Positions 35,501-45,900 of a stretch of 64,000 bases of DNA are shown one piece after another. The position numbers and the translations under genes are program-made. Position 1 is the stretch's first letter, and each line of letters opens with the position of its first letter. The notes beneath the pieces are model-generated. The model saw nothing but the letters and a program-made list of their open reading frames with translations, was not told where the DNA came from and did not search any database. This DNA is from Paragordius varius (taxonomy: Eukaryota > Nematomorpha): NCBI GenBank assembly GCA_964247055.1, contig OZ176052.1:5456001-5520000 (forward strand), in the 5' to 3' direction.

Positions 35501-38188
35501 GGTAAAATTAAAAAATAATACAAAATAAACATTTCTATTTCTATCAATGTTAGATGTAATTTAAATAAAAAATTAACTTTCATTTTACCCTTAAAATTAA
35601 ATGAAGACGTTATGCAAAAATTTTGTAAAATAAAAATGGCGCCGAAGTAGTTTGACATGGAACTTTTTTTTCAAAACAAAATTTTATTTAAATATTTTGG
35701 CATATTTGTATAATTTTTATTAGGATAGACCCAAAAATTTAAATTGGGACCGTCTCCTTCGGTAGTTTTTTAAAAATCTTAAGTTAAATTTAGTCTGGGG
35801 TATTTAGATACCCCAATTTGAATCAAAGTGTTAAATGTAATTGTTTTTTTCATACATAGCCACAATGGTTTGGATGATGGTTTCAAACCATAAGAAATCA
35901 CAAAAATTCGTTTTAAATAACGCAAGTCCTAAACGCAAGGTTTTAGACCATTCGAGCAATCAAAATGGATTGTCGGGAAAAAGTGGAAGTCCAGTTCCTA
36001 AACGCATATCATTAACTCTCATTGAAAATATTAATGGTCAAAACAGTAATTTTTATACTATCGCTTGTATTCCTAACTATGTTTGTTAGCAATAAAATTG
36101 TGTGTTGGAATGAATTATTAATTTTTTTCATAAACATTTGATATAAAAATGGTTAATAATTTTTTTAAAAGATTCATCCAAGGTAAATGTAAGATTATTT
36201 TTGTTGATAAAAAAACCAAGTTTGAGCTAAGCTTTTTTTGTCTAACTTAATGTTTAAATTTGACTCTTTTATATAAAAAGTTAGATACTATTTTAAACTA
36301 AGCTTTGCCGCGCATTATTAATAAACATGCTCACGTATTAATTTGAGATTCCAACCCAATTTGTCTTAAGGCGCTAAACATTATATGCTGCTCATTTATT
36401 TAATACATTATAAGTTAATTTTTGAACGAGGAAATTTACTTTTTTGCCGTTAAAAATTAATTATCATTTTATTTCTAGAAAATCAAATCATGCCTCTTAA
36501 AAATGATAAAACTATTGTGGATATATTAAATGATCAAAACCCAATGATACGAAATACACCAACCACCACTGCCGTGTTTAAAGGTTTACGTGTACGAAAT
36601 GGTAAGAGTAAAATTACATCGAATATTGAAACAAATTCAGCTTTTAACGAAGAGTTAGATGACGAGAATAATCCAAATAACGCTTTGGGTGTATTGGTAG
36701 CCAATTTTTATGAAACGGAAACGTCAAATACTGTGGTTAGAAATGGTCATAACAACCTGAATGATTATCAAACGGTTATAGTTAGGAGTCCACTCTTATC
36801 AAATGTACATCACCAAAATCATAGTAACACAGAAGTAGAAAATCATAGTTATGTCCAACATCACCACAAACCTGTAGTAAATCAATGGAACCCAGAAAAT
36901 GAGGAAGATAGTATAATCATCTATGTTTTAATATACCATTTAAAATTATTCACCCTAAAAATAAATATGTGTTTTCGGGCTAATATAACTCATTTCTATG
37001 ATATATCTAAATGGCATAGTTTATTCTTTTTCAGATTATTTTAATTTTAAACAAAATTTTATTTTAAAATATAAAAAAATATAAGTAATTTTAGATCTTA
37101 AAAAACACCTAATTTATTTCAAGTGAATTTGGATTGGAGGGTGAATTTGAACTGTAAATGGTATAGTATATTTTAATTCCTATTTAAATTAAAAAAAGGG
37201 AAGTTATACATTGCCAGTTTTTCATTCAATAGTCCCAGATAATATAAATAGCAAACAGAATTATTATTGATGAATAGTAATAAAAAGCGAAAAATTGCTG
37301 TATATGCTATCTGAAAATAATTCATGAAAAACTAGCAATTTATATTAATTCATACATTGTATAATATAAAAATGATTGGAAAATTTCAATGTCAAAAAAT
37401 TAAGAAGGATTATAGTTATTAATTTTTGTTTACCTAACATAATTGAAAACTATTTATATGGCCAATTTAGGTTTGTTTAATACTCACCATGATAATAGGC
37501 TTACTTACATTTACGGCTTTTTTATTAAAACCCATGTTTAATTAATTTAGACATCTGTATATTATACATTTTTTAGGGGGCGTAAAAATTGGGTTAGGTG
37601 ACTTGGTATTTTATAGTGTATTGGTTGGGAAGGCCTCCTCTTACGGTGATTGGAATACAACGCTTACATGCTTTATTGCCATCCTTGTCGTAATAGATTA
37701 TTTTTTTAATATGTTTACGAATGAGATATATTTCAAATTTAGGCCTGGGCAGTTTAAATTTATGCTAAATACCAAAGGGCCGTGACTATTATTTTCATAA
37801 TTATCTGTTTTTTATCCTATTTTTTAAAAAAATATTTTTAGCTAATTAAAATGAAAAATATGATATAGTTCAATGAATATTTCAAATAGGCCCTTCTCTT
37901 TAAGCCCAAAAACAAATTATATTTAGAGAGTTTGAAGTGTTAACGAATTTTCAAGGTGTATTCAAAGCTTTCAAGAGTGATATATAATATATATTTTAAT
38001 TGCAATTTCACCTTAATGTTGTGTATATTTAGGGATTATGCCTTACTTTATTGTTGCTTGCCATATTCCGTAAACCACTCCCTGCCCTGCCCATATCAAT
38101 TTTCTTTGGATTACTCTTTTATTTTTCGACATCCATTATAATTACACCATTTGTTAATGCGTTATCGGAACAAAATTTTTTTGTTTAG
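29600..38188 (+). CDS. Presenilin, gamma-secretase catalytic subunit, nine exons
   Basis: Intramembrane aspartyl protease of the gamma-secretase complex (substrates such as Notch), in ER and plasma membrane. Exons: 29600-29769, 29795-29936, 29961-30028, 33838-34058, 34532-34627, 35860-36045, 36479-36910, 37577-37689, 38033-38188; 527 aa. Landmarks: LKYGATHVI before TM1, [30 protein letters not shown]. The first catalytic Asp is D201 in [14 protein letters not shown], where the normally preceding Tyr is Trp (W200). A long Asn-rich cytosolic loop (about 235-438) follows, then the second catalytic Asp D447 in GLGD and PALP at 493-496. Human PSEN1 is 467 aa; the extra length is in the loop. Introns 1 and 2 are 25 and 24 nt, and intron 3 holds a 3.5-kb LINE. 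The N-terminus is short compared with vertebrate forms. Confidence 0.95.
29770..29794 (+). other. 25-nt intron, presenilin intron 1
   Basis: GTATAAAATT... to TTTTCAG. Its removal joins KVKDAYM to IYTPFHEK in frame, matching the family's LIYTPF segment. The alternative donor 18 nt upstream gives the wrong frame. Confidence 0.88.
29937..29960 (+). other. 24-nt intron, presenilin intron 2
   Basis: GTAATAATTT... to TTATAG. Its removal joins YKYRCMK to IINGWLL, matching the family's YKYRCYKVIHAWL. Confidence 0.9.
30260..33779 (+). mobile_element. Near full-length RTE/BovB-like LINE in presenilin intron 3
   Basis: It starts with a GC-richer leader (about 30260-30725), then one long reading path. 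The apurinic endonuclease comes first ([47 protein letters not shown]; 30757-31450). The reverse transcriptase follows ([41 protein letters not shown], catalytic YADD at about 32812). A C4HC3 PHD-like finger lies at 32971-33102, then the FTYLGD...GIRPVLTY...[10 protein letters not shown]-terminal region ending at 33756. Three disruptions are seen: one single-base shift near 31060-31075, a stop at 31618-31620 and a stop at 32404-32406. So few in about 1000 codons points to a recent insertion. It reads in the same direction as presenilin. Target duplications could not be identified. Confidence 0.92.
32971..33102 (+). other. PHD-like zinc finger inside the LINE protein
   Basis: The cysteine and histidine spacing CGVC-x10-CSAC-x3-WCHKKC, then CESC 18 residues later, fits a C4HC3 PHD finger with the typical Trp/Cys before the His. 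It lies between the RT thumb and the C-terminal region. The same finger start (FCGVC...LCISCNKW) is readable in the broken copy at 40388-42070 (about 41320-41392), so it belongs to the family and is not a one-off capture. Confidence 0.8.
35252..35836. repeat. MITE family 2, copy 1, in presenilin intron 5
   Basis: A non-coding element of about 0.58 kb. Inner terminal inverted repeats are ATTCGAATTGGGGTAGTTAA at the left and, reversed, ATTCAAATTGGGGTATCTAA at the right; both ends also carry TTAACACTT. It aligns along its length with 55812-56316 (shared words ATGGAAGGAATCGAAACCAT, GCACTTATATAACATTAATA and TTAAATTGGGACCGT). It ends 24 bp before presenilin exon 6. Confidence 0.8.
36932..37165. repeat. 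MITE family 3, copy 1, in presenilin intron 7
   Basis: A 234-bp non-coding element with inverted ends TATACCATTTA and TAAATGGTATA, each starting TA, which may be the target duplication. Subterminal TTCACCC/GGGTGAATTTG blocks point inward. It is similar along its length to 39536-39828. It starts 21 bp after the exon 7 donor. Confidence 0.8.
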
Positions 38189-38796
38189 CAAACGCGACCA
38201 AATTATAGATATTTATAAATGATAAATAATCAATCTCATGCATTTGTAATTTTGTACCGTATATGTGATATTTACCTAATTAATATATGATATAATGATT
38301 ATATGTAAAATTTATATGATTTATAGAATTTATTTGTACAACATAATATCCTTCAATCATGATTCATCAAATTCAATTCTAACAATGCCTAAATGAATAT
38401 ATGAATGTTATAAATATAAGAGAAAATATATAAAAATAAATGACCTTAGTTTTTTGATATTATAAAATTACCAAAACAATCAACTCAAATATCTTGACAG
38501 ATATATATATAGCTTCACTAAAACATACAGATCAAAAGTTTTAAATAAGCTCTAAAAATGTTTGTGTGTGATATTTGTCACCCCAAAAAATATTTTCTCA
38601 TCCACCACGATTAAACGAAAAAGGGAATTCATAGCCATATATAATCTCTCACAAGGATTTTAAAAATTACATTAAATTAAACCAATTTTAGTGTAATCTC
38701 GCGGTACAAAAAAGTAATTCATGTCCCTTATTAAATATTCAACATTATAACAAAAATATTGAATGAAAATTTTTATATCCTAATGAACAATGTGTT
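38189..38796. other. Convergent gap between presenilin and metaxin
   Basis: About 600 bp of AT-rich DNA between the two stop codons. It must carry both 3' ends. No clear single polyadenylation signal could be chosen. Confidence 0.5.
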
Positions 38797-41700
38797 TTAT
38801 GATGATAAAAATATTAACACTTTTTTAAGGCTTAAAAATTGGGTAGTAGAAGTCACACCTGAGGTAAAGGCATACAATCCCATGGATGCACATACAAAAA
38901 GGGCCCACAAATACTTATCACGCGTTTTATTTGGCCAGTCCATTGCATTAAATTCTTTTTTCCCATGGTTAAAGTTTTTATTTTGTTCATATTCTAGAAT
39001 TCATTTAAATATAATTTATACAATGTGTATAAGATATTTAATATTTTAAAAAAGAGAAAATACATCATTTTCATGATTTTAATTTTATTGGACAACAAAA
39101 TATAATACCCACTTTTGTATTATTAAAATAAAAACAAAATTTTTTGGTGAAACTTTATAAAACAAAAAAAGGTTTAAAATATTATAATACTAATCTATTA
39201 TCATAATATTTGTTACAAAAAATTATGGCTGCATTTAAATACAAAACGCTAGAAAAGAAAAATGCATGTGTTACCCTTGGCATAAAATGTTTTCATGATT
39301 CGATCCACATAGTTTACAAGATTTTTGTGCGATAAATAAGCATCCTTTAGTTCGATTCCTGTCACTAAGGGAACAAAATTTAAAATGGCCAGGTGAGCAA
39401 AAATGTAAGCGTCAGATAAATCAGGATCGTTTCCATTTCCACCAAAATATTGGCGTTCATTTAGGGTTTCCGATAAATATTGCAGGACATTTATAGCGTT
39501 TTGTAAAATCTAATATTTGCATTGTGGAAGTTATATATACCATTTACAGGGTTTAAATTCACCCTTGAACAATTCAAATTCACCCTAAAAATATATTATG
39601 TGTTTTCAGGCTAACATAACTCATCATTTATATGAAATATATATTCTTTTGGCATAGTTTATTATTTTTTCAGTATTATTTTAATTTAAAAGAAAATTCT
39701 ATTTTTAAAAAATATATAAAAATATAGGTAATTTTTAATCTTTGAAAACATATAATTTATTTGAGGGTGAATTATTGAGAAGGGTTAATTTGATTGTTTA
39801 AGGGTGAATTTGAATTGTAAATGGTATATATTATAATGTTACCAAATTTTTAAAATGCTTACTTAGATGCCCGAAAATCGGTAGACAATATTTATATAAG
39901 TCTACTAACATTTCACAAAGGTCCATATAGCAAAAATTTATTATTTCATCTCCCCAATTTTATATTAAAAATAATAACCCGATTAAGAATAAACATTAGT
40001 TTTTCTCAACAATGTTGACTTTTACGAGATTAAAATTTGAAGTCAAAAATGAATTTAACCATAAAATATTAGATTTGATTTTTATCTATTGTTCGTTGCT
40101 TTGAGTTTTTACATATTAAATTGATGAACCTAAAAAATTTTTTTATAAAAATCTAAGATTTACGCCTTAACACTTCAAATCAACTCCAAATACTTAAATA
40201 TTCACATAAACGATTATTTACAGGTGACTATTTCTCTGTATTTTTTATATCAAGTTGTTGCTTTTTTTAAAAATTTGGATAATAAATTACTAATTAACTT
40301 CCTGGGGATACAAACAATCTTTTGTAAGTTTGTAAAATGTGATAAAGTGAAGATAAATAATTTAATATTCTCAACATGAAGATAGTATCAATCGGGTATT
40401 TTTTGATTTGTTGCATATTGAGATTCATATACGCTACTGATTGATCTCAGTTTTGAATCTATAATGGATTCAAAATTTGTTAATGGTTGTTCCAACAACT
40501 TGATCGGTCTGTAGGAAACACAATCGAGCATGTCACCCTTGTTCTTATAGATGAGTATTATGGTATTTTTGACCATTATTTAAGGATGCGATTTATTTAA
40601 GTTTATTACTTTGGGATGAAAGGTATAGCTTTAAGCATGTAAAAGCTGAGTTCAGATGGACTAACTGCTTTGTTATATTCATCTTGGTTTAGGCATCTCT
40701 TAGACTGTTGTAATAAATGGTCGAGGACCAATTGCTGGTGGTTAGTTAATTGTCTCAGTATTTGTGTGAATTGTTCTTGGTAATATGTGGTCCAGACATT
40801 GCTTGCGTCTCTCCAATGAGTTGCTAGTTGTTTGTGTTTGTCAGTAACATGATTGACGTTAATTTTATTAGAAGATTACAAAAAATTTAGCAATAGGAAG
40901 AACTTATCACATTTTTATGGACTTACAGAGGGCTTTCGATTGTATCCACAGGAGGTTAATTATATCCCTACGATACAACAACGTAAATGTTTGGATAATC
41001 ACATCAATAGAAATGATGTACTTCAAAATAATAAATTGCGTCAATTACTAGGCAACACAGCTTTTATTCTTAACGAGAAGGTTTCATCAAGGATCACTAA
41101 TCCCTTTACTTTTCATATTAATAATGGATTATTTAATAAAAGATATAAAACAAGGCCCACCGTGGGAGCTTATCTATGCTGACGAATCGTCCTCATCGCA
41201 AATTAATGGAGGAATTAAATCAAAAGTTCTACACATGGAAATTAGACTTAGAAAAGGATGGAATGAAGATAAACATAAGCAAACAAAGATAACGGGTGAA
41301 AATGTATATGAAACCTAAGTTTTGTGGAGTATGTAATTAAAATATAAAACTTAACTCAATCCTATGTATATCTTGCAATAAGTGGGTACAGTAAAAAGCA
41401 CCCTTAGGGAGAATAATCAAAAATTTGTAGGTGAATCTGCAAAAATTAAACTGTAAATCACTCACTTACTTTCCTAAATTACCTTTATGTGTCAGACGCC
41501 AAAATTGTTGTTTATAATTTTAATACTTGGGCGATGTCATACATTGCCTAGATGGAATAAACCAGACAGTTAATTATACAACATTGGGTAAAATACTATC
41601 AACTCAAAATATTGTTCAAAAATAAGCAAGTATCTGCAAATCCCAGATACCCTGGGACCTAAAACGGAAGGATGGATATCTGCAAAAACAAAGGTCTGAT

Positions 41701-42865
41701 CCACAAAGCCGGCATACGTCCTATACTCCTCTATGGAAGCAAGACATGGGCGATGACGAATTAATAAAGATAGACATAAAAAAGCGTATGTTAAAAATAT
41801 GCGACCCCAATGGGTCAAATTCAAATTTGCATCAACTGTACCATATTGAAACTAATGCTCAGAAGAAATATATTCAGATATTTTCACACCAAACGTCCTC
41901 CAGAACAATAGACAAATATTTCATCCCTAAATCCCGAAGGTAACAATCGTAAGGGTAAACCAACTTTTGGAAAAAAACAATAAATGGTTTAGGTGTTGCA
42001 ACATTAATGATAACGCTTGGGAGGATCGCAAACATTACAACCAGCTCCTATACGGATGGCTTTACACAAATACAATACGAATAAATTTAATCCGATGACA
42101 AAAATGACTTTTATTTAAACTCTTTTTTATTTCTTTTATATAGTTGAAATAATCGTAAAAAAGCCATGATTACGTTTTAAATTATTATATTACCTAGATG
42201 ATAAATGATCAAAAGCGACTATTATTTTGGACGAAAAATTCACAATATAGATAAAATATTTTAATTTTATCCATATTAGTCCCTCTTAAAATCCTATGCC
42301 AACACTACTTAATTCCAGATATTTTGCTTTACCGTTAAATTAAATATATCAAATTTTTGGGTAATAATACTTACATGCTCATATTCATTTTTGGTTTGTT
42401 GAAAAAGGTTTGAAATCAATTTTCTCGTTTTGAATGGATATAAAAATTGAAAGTAAGATAAATTTTTTGTTAAAGCAGGTTTCGTTACAGTATGACAATT
42501 TGTATCTGATATCCACAGTATATACATCTAATTTATATATTGAATAAACCAATCCATGATATAAATCTTTCATAAGTAAATTGAGCAATAATTCATCTTT
42601 AATTATTTTTTCCTTATAAATTTATTAAATGTATACTTTATTAAAATTTAATATTTGATTAATTCCATAACAAGTTTTGTTTTCATGACAAAAATATGGT
42701 ACTTTGTAAAATGTATCAGTAGAATTTACATATTTCACATCAAAGACAACATTTAAAAATTTTAATTCGGTCTTGTAAAAATTAAAAGCACAATTTTACC
42801 ATAACAATAAGTGATTCTAAATCACATGAAGGACAACCCCAAACAGGTCCAATAATTTTTAACAT
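38797..42865 (-). CDS. Metaxin (MTX1-like), mitochondrial outer membrane, six exons
   Basis: Outer-membrane protein that works with the SAM complex in beta-barrel import and in mitochondrial transport. Exons (minus): 42865-42800, 42771-42637, 42612-42550, 42527-42375, 39509-39275, 38993-38797; 282 aa. The N-terminus GPVWGCPSCDLESLIV matches the metaxin WGLPSVD...L start. WISDTNCHTVTKPALTKNLS matches the W.....Y..VT.P.Y segment. The exon 5 segment LSETLNERQYFGG...DLSDAYIFAHLAIL is the GST_C-like metaxin signature. Exon 6 ends with a helix WALFVCASMGLYAFTSG (about 247-263), matching the MTX1 tail anchor, and a short basic tail. Introns 1-3 are 28, 24 and 22 nt. Intron 4 is 2865 nt and holds a rearranged LINE and a MITE. 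The start lies 127 bp from the divergent carboxypeptidase start. The protein is quite diverged. Confidence 0.88.
39536..39828. repeat. MITE family 3, copy 2, in metaxin intron 4
   Basis: A 293-bp element with inverted ends TATACCATTTACA and TGTAAATGGTATA and inward TTCAAATTCACCC repeats (twice at the left). It is similar throughout to 36932-37165. It ends about 26 bp upstream (in gene sense) of metaxin exon 5. Confidence 0.82.
40388..42070. mobile_element. Decayed LINE with internal 5' inversion, in metaxin intron 4
   Basis: Same family as the LINE at 30260-33779. The 5' portion reads on the minus strand (about 40855 to 40388: IYKNKGDMLDCVSYRPIKLL, matching [20 protein letters not shown]). 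The 3' portion reads on the plus strand from about 40856 (LLEDYKKFSNRKNLSHF, matching the [19 protein letters not shown] region; IYADE near 41177; the PHD start FCGVC near 41320; YLGD near 41525; GIRP-like near 41710). The protein order is continuous across the switch, with the two halves in opposite orientation. Many stops and shifts make it dead. Confidence 0.8.
42528..42549 (-). other. 22-nt intron, metaxin intron 3
   Basis: GTTTATTCAA... to AAATTAG. Its removal joins KDLYHGL to MYILWISD, restoring the metaxin LL..F.W..A segment. It is the shortest intron in the window. Confidence 0.83.
42613..42636 (-). other. 24-nt intron, metaxin intron 2
   Basis: GTATACATTT... to TTATAAG. Phase 0 on both sides. 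The acceptor is AAG, less typical than TAG. Confidence 0.75.
42772..42799 (-). other. 28-nt intron, metaxin intron 1
   Basis: GTAAAATTGT... to TTACAAG. Phase 0. Read through it, the frame stops at once (TAA inside). Confidence 0.75.
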
Positions 42866-42992
42866 TTGTAAAGAGAATCTCAACAATAATATAGCTCCGT
42901 ATAAAAGTCCAAATTAAAGGGTTGAAATACAAAAACTCAAGCAATACAATCAATTTCAAGAATTTATTGGTGTGATATTTTAAAAAACACAC
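42866..42992. promoter_or_regulatory. 127-bp divergent promoter region, metaxin/carboxypeptidase
   Basis: The two start codons point outward with 127 bp between them. If the carboxypeptidase starts at a later in-frame ATG (43020, 43023 or 43035), the gap is at most 169 bp. No TATA box is evident. Confidence 0.5.
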
Positions 42993-45900
42993 ATGGTAAA
43001 TAATCCATTGCGTTGTGATATGATGAATAAACACATGTCGGCTTCGAAGTATCAGCAACATAAAAACGACCCCACTGCAGATACCGAACTTGAATCATGG
43101 CCTGAAGATATAAATGGGCATGTTAGAGTTTATGGACCAACTTTTAGAAGAATGATCCCTCGAAATAATGTTTTAACAGTTGTCGCAATGTCCATTATAC
43201 TAAGCCTTTGTTGTGGGATTTTAATAGGATATTTTGGCCATACCTTACATCACCCAGAAGATCATTGTCTAAATGATATAATGATACGATTAACTTCTGA
43301 AGCTCATGATAAAATAGCGGATGATATATTAAAGTTAATCAATAAAGACAATATACGAAACTATCACAAGTAATTTGTTTTTATACATTTTAACCATAGA
43401 AGTTTGACAGAAAAAGTTCACCATGCCGGTTCAGAACGACAAAAATATTTGGCCGAAAATATTCGGAAGGAATGGACAAATAATGGATTTGATGCATCAC
43501 TCAATACGTACAATGTTATGTTCTCCTATCCAGATACTAGGTATTTATGACAATTTATTCTATAGCTCACAAAGTGGTGTCTATTTGCTAAGTCCAAACG
43601 GAACAGTTATGTGGAAAACACGCACAAAAGAATCTTTAACCCCTAATGATGATCCAAACATGCTTCCGCCTTTTAATGCATATTCCCCTTGCGGAAACAT
43701 TACAGTTTTTATCTCTATACTATTATTAATTAAATATATGTAATGGCAATATTTATTTAATGATTTAACTTATGTTTTTCCATTTTTTATGTTGAGAATT
43801 AAAATATCGTCAAATAACCGATTTTTTCCATTGAGGTTATAAATATGATTCTTTTTATTATATTAATATTTTTTTTATTAGTCTGAAATTGTTTATGCAA
43901 ATTATGGACGCTTTAGAGATTATAATTATTTGAAAAGCGTTCTCAACATAGACTTGTCTGGAAAAATCGCCCTTGTTCGATATGGGTCAATTTTTCGCGG
44001 ATCAAAAGTATAAAAATTCGTTAATATTTACATTTTTAAATTTAGCTAAAAAAATAGATCTATTATTATATATGGAATAATACAATCACACTTCAGCGTA
44101 AACAATATCCAATAGATCTATTATTATGTCGTCTAAAAAATGTATATCAATTTTTATAAATGTAAGATTATATATTTTGCACATATTATTTTAAATACCG
44201 ATTTGGACTTTTTTTATTGAAGTTTTAACCCGTTGGCCTAAATGTTTGAAATATTTTGCACAAAATTAATACCAAACAGTAAAAATGATAAAAACAAAAT
44301 TATATTCATAGCTTTATATCATTCTTTTACTCTTTATTTTGTCTTCCACTGTATAGTTAAATTCTTTCCTATTGAATGCGTAAAAACTATTTGAAACTTT
44401 TTTATATCAAAACTTATATTATCTTAATTTTTTAGGTGTATTTAGCGTCATATTTCAACATGTCTGGCGTTATCCTGTACAGTGATCCGAAAGACGTAGC
44501 TCCTTATGGAGTTGATTCAAGCCAAACTTATCCAAACAGTTGGTGGATGCCTGCCACTGGAGTTCAACGTGGCAGTATATTTGATATAACAGGAGATGCA
44601 CTAACTATTGGTTACCCTTCAAATGGTATGGAGAAAATGTTTTATATTAAAATATTTTTTGGTTGGTCTATTTAAATCATTTTATTTTTCTGTTAAGAGC
44701 ACTTTATGAAAAGGACATTTTATATTGTATATTCTATTTTTCTCTTTTTTTCAACCGGTCAATTGGTTTAAGAAATTTTATTAAAAAAATTTCTTCACTG
44801 CTTGTTTCCTCTTCCATCCTTAAACTGGTAATAAAAGTGTTTTTTATTTTTACCTAATTATAATAATTTAATACGCACATTACACTTAGAATATATGTAT
44901 CGAGAATTGCCGATACGAGGAACGTTACCATCAATACCGACATATCCCATTTCCTATTCAGATGCTCATGTGCTTTTAGGAGCTCTTGGGGGCCCAAATG
45001 CTCCTTCTGCATGGATTGGAAAGGTGCCAGGTGTAAATTATCGTGTCGGACCCGGTTTTACGGCTGAGAAAAAAGATTGGTTTGCTTTTTATGTTTTATT
45101 GTTGAGTGTTAAAAAAAGGTGCGGTTTTAATATATGCTAATGAATAGTTTGTTTTGGGTTTATAACAATATGATATCGTTAATTATTTTTTATATTTTAA
45201 ATATCTTATATTACGAATGTCTTTTTTAACACGAAAATCTATATCCCATTATTTTTTATCTCGAATAATCTGGTTTTCAAGAAATGCGATTGAATTTTAT
45301 ATGATAATTAAAGGAATATCGTGAACGGTGGTTTAAATGAGAATTGAGTAGTTTGTTCCAATAGTTTTATTAAAACGTATATGCTAACATTGTTATGGGT
45401 ATTTCTCGTTTTTCATCTGAATAAAAAATTTTATTTAATTATTTGATAGATTTGTTTAACATGGTCCGGAAAATATATACAAATTTATCGAATTAATAAA
45501 ATAAAACATAAAAAGGCATATCTATTTTAGAGAAATCTAAGTGTTTTTTACTATAGCTTATAAAGAAAATATAATGTTAAATCTTTAGAACAAATAAGTT
45601 TTATTTTACATTATTGAATATCTTAGCACTGTCGAAGACTATTTTTTCCATTTGATGCAATGATAAGGATGTTTTGTAATTTCTCTTTTGAATATTTGAA
45701 TATCATGCATTTTTTTTCATATGGGAATACTTTAAAGAAATGAGGTGAATGGCTCTCTATTATATAATAAAAAGAAAACAACAAACAATTGGAATATAAA
45801 AAGCAAATTTTTCTCTTGTAACCATATTATTGGTTATGTGGGTTTTTTAAATTGCTGATACGTTTAAAAATTTAGTATGAGCTAGTTTACATTTTTTGGG

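Noticed and set aside
38759-39049. Plus-strand open frame of 96 codons
   Set aside because: It is antisense to metaxin exon 6; the minus-strand reading gives the tail-anchor helix and fits the gene model.
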